Assembly (NCBI GenBank): GCA_023392035.1
Contig: JAEVZY010000357.1
Coordinates: forward strand, 1-62,305
Length of the DNA stretch: 62,305 bases
Source: Pseudomonadota bacterium
Lineage (GTDB): Bacteria; Pseudomonadota; Gammaproteobacteria; Burkholderiales; Burkholderiaceae_D
Direction of reading: 5' to 3'
A model generated the notes under the pieces. The model was not told the origin of the DNA and ran no database searches. It saw only the letters and a list, made by a program, of their open reading frames with translations. Within the stretch, counting starts at the first letter, position 1; each line of letters starts with the position of its first letter. Of this stretch, positions 62,195 to 62,305 are shown in pieces. The position numbers and the translations under genes are program-made.

Positions 62195-62224
62195 ATTATC
62201 GCAAGTATCATTCAATATGTTTAA
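62195..62224 (-). promoter_or_regulatory. possible promoter of the DUF3883-DUF2726 operon
   Basis: Reading leftward, TTAAAC (62224-62219) and GATAAT (62200-62195) are 18 bases apart in an AT-rich stretch upstream of the GTG at 62172. The rest of the window to 62305 shows no gene. Confidence 0.35.
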
Positions 62225-62305
62225 GTTGGGCAATAAACTGCTACATTGGGCTGTCGAAGCGGTAGGCCTCACCTCTTAATCATCCTCCCCAACACCCCCC
62301 AATAC

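Overview
The window looks like chromosomal DNA of a high-GC betaproteobacterium, most likely order Burkholderiales and perhaps Oxalobacteraceae. This is inferred from uniformly GC-rich codon use, a Bug-type periplasmic binding protein, YaeQ, a formyl-CoA:oxalate CoA-transferase, two heavy-metal RND exporters and a complete kdpFABCDE locus. No rRNA, insertion sequence, integrase or CRISPR array was seen. There is one tRNA, tRNA-Leu(UAA).

Layout. 1-6.5 kb: an ankyrin-repeat protein and a leftward heavy-metal RND exporter operon (small membrane protein, adaptor, pump, outer-membrane channel). 6.6-9.3 kb: a polysaccharide-deacetylase-like lipoprotein divergent from frc. 9.4-11.6 kb: a zinc-ribbon membrane protein and a PcfJ-like protein separated by a 15-bp tandem repeat. 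11.7-16.9 kb: a leftward peptide-type ABC importer operon of five genes. 17-24.2 kb: a PRC-barrel protein, then a second, rightward RND exporter operon ending in a translationally coupled NIPSNAP gene. 24.3-25.4 kb: a lower-GC lone gene with an F-box-like motif and leucine-rich C-terminus, a candidate effector. 25.5-29 kb: MaoC hydratase, two paired acyl-CoA dehydrogenases and YaeQ. 29.1-29.4 kb: a structured leader with a 25-bp inverted repeat immediately in front of tRNA-Leu. 29.5-34.4 kb: a beta-keto acid cleavage enzyme, a secreted nuclease, and a Bug/Rieske-oxygenase operon divergent from a MarR regulator with palindromic operator candidates. 34.4-38.2 kb: a hybrid multi-PAS histidine kinase and a DMT exporter. 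38.4-41.6 kb: metE/metR, divergent. 41.8-50.1 kb: the kdp potassium ATPase operon with its sensor and regulator, preceded by an extra 31-residue membrane ORF. 50.1-53 kb: a TonB-dependent receptor with a DUF2946 protein. 53-59.5 kb: housekeeping and metabolic genes (alcohol dehydrogenase, HhH protein, short-chain dehydrogenase, thioredoxin-like protein, hydrolase, PlsC). 59.7-62.2 kb: a likely defence cluster with an AbiEii-type nucleotidyltransferase and short partner, facing a two-gene operon of DUF3883 and DUF2726 nuclease-fold proteins.

The strongest candidates for something undescribed are the F-box/LRR-like protein, the DUF3883-DUF2726 pair beside the AbiEii module, and the inverted-repeat leader of tRNA-Leu. 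Functions were assigned by reading translations and motifs by eye. No database search was run.
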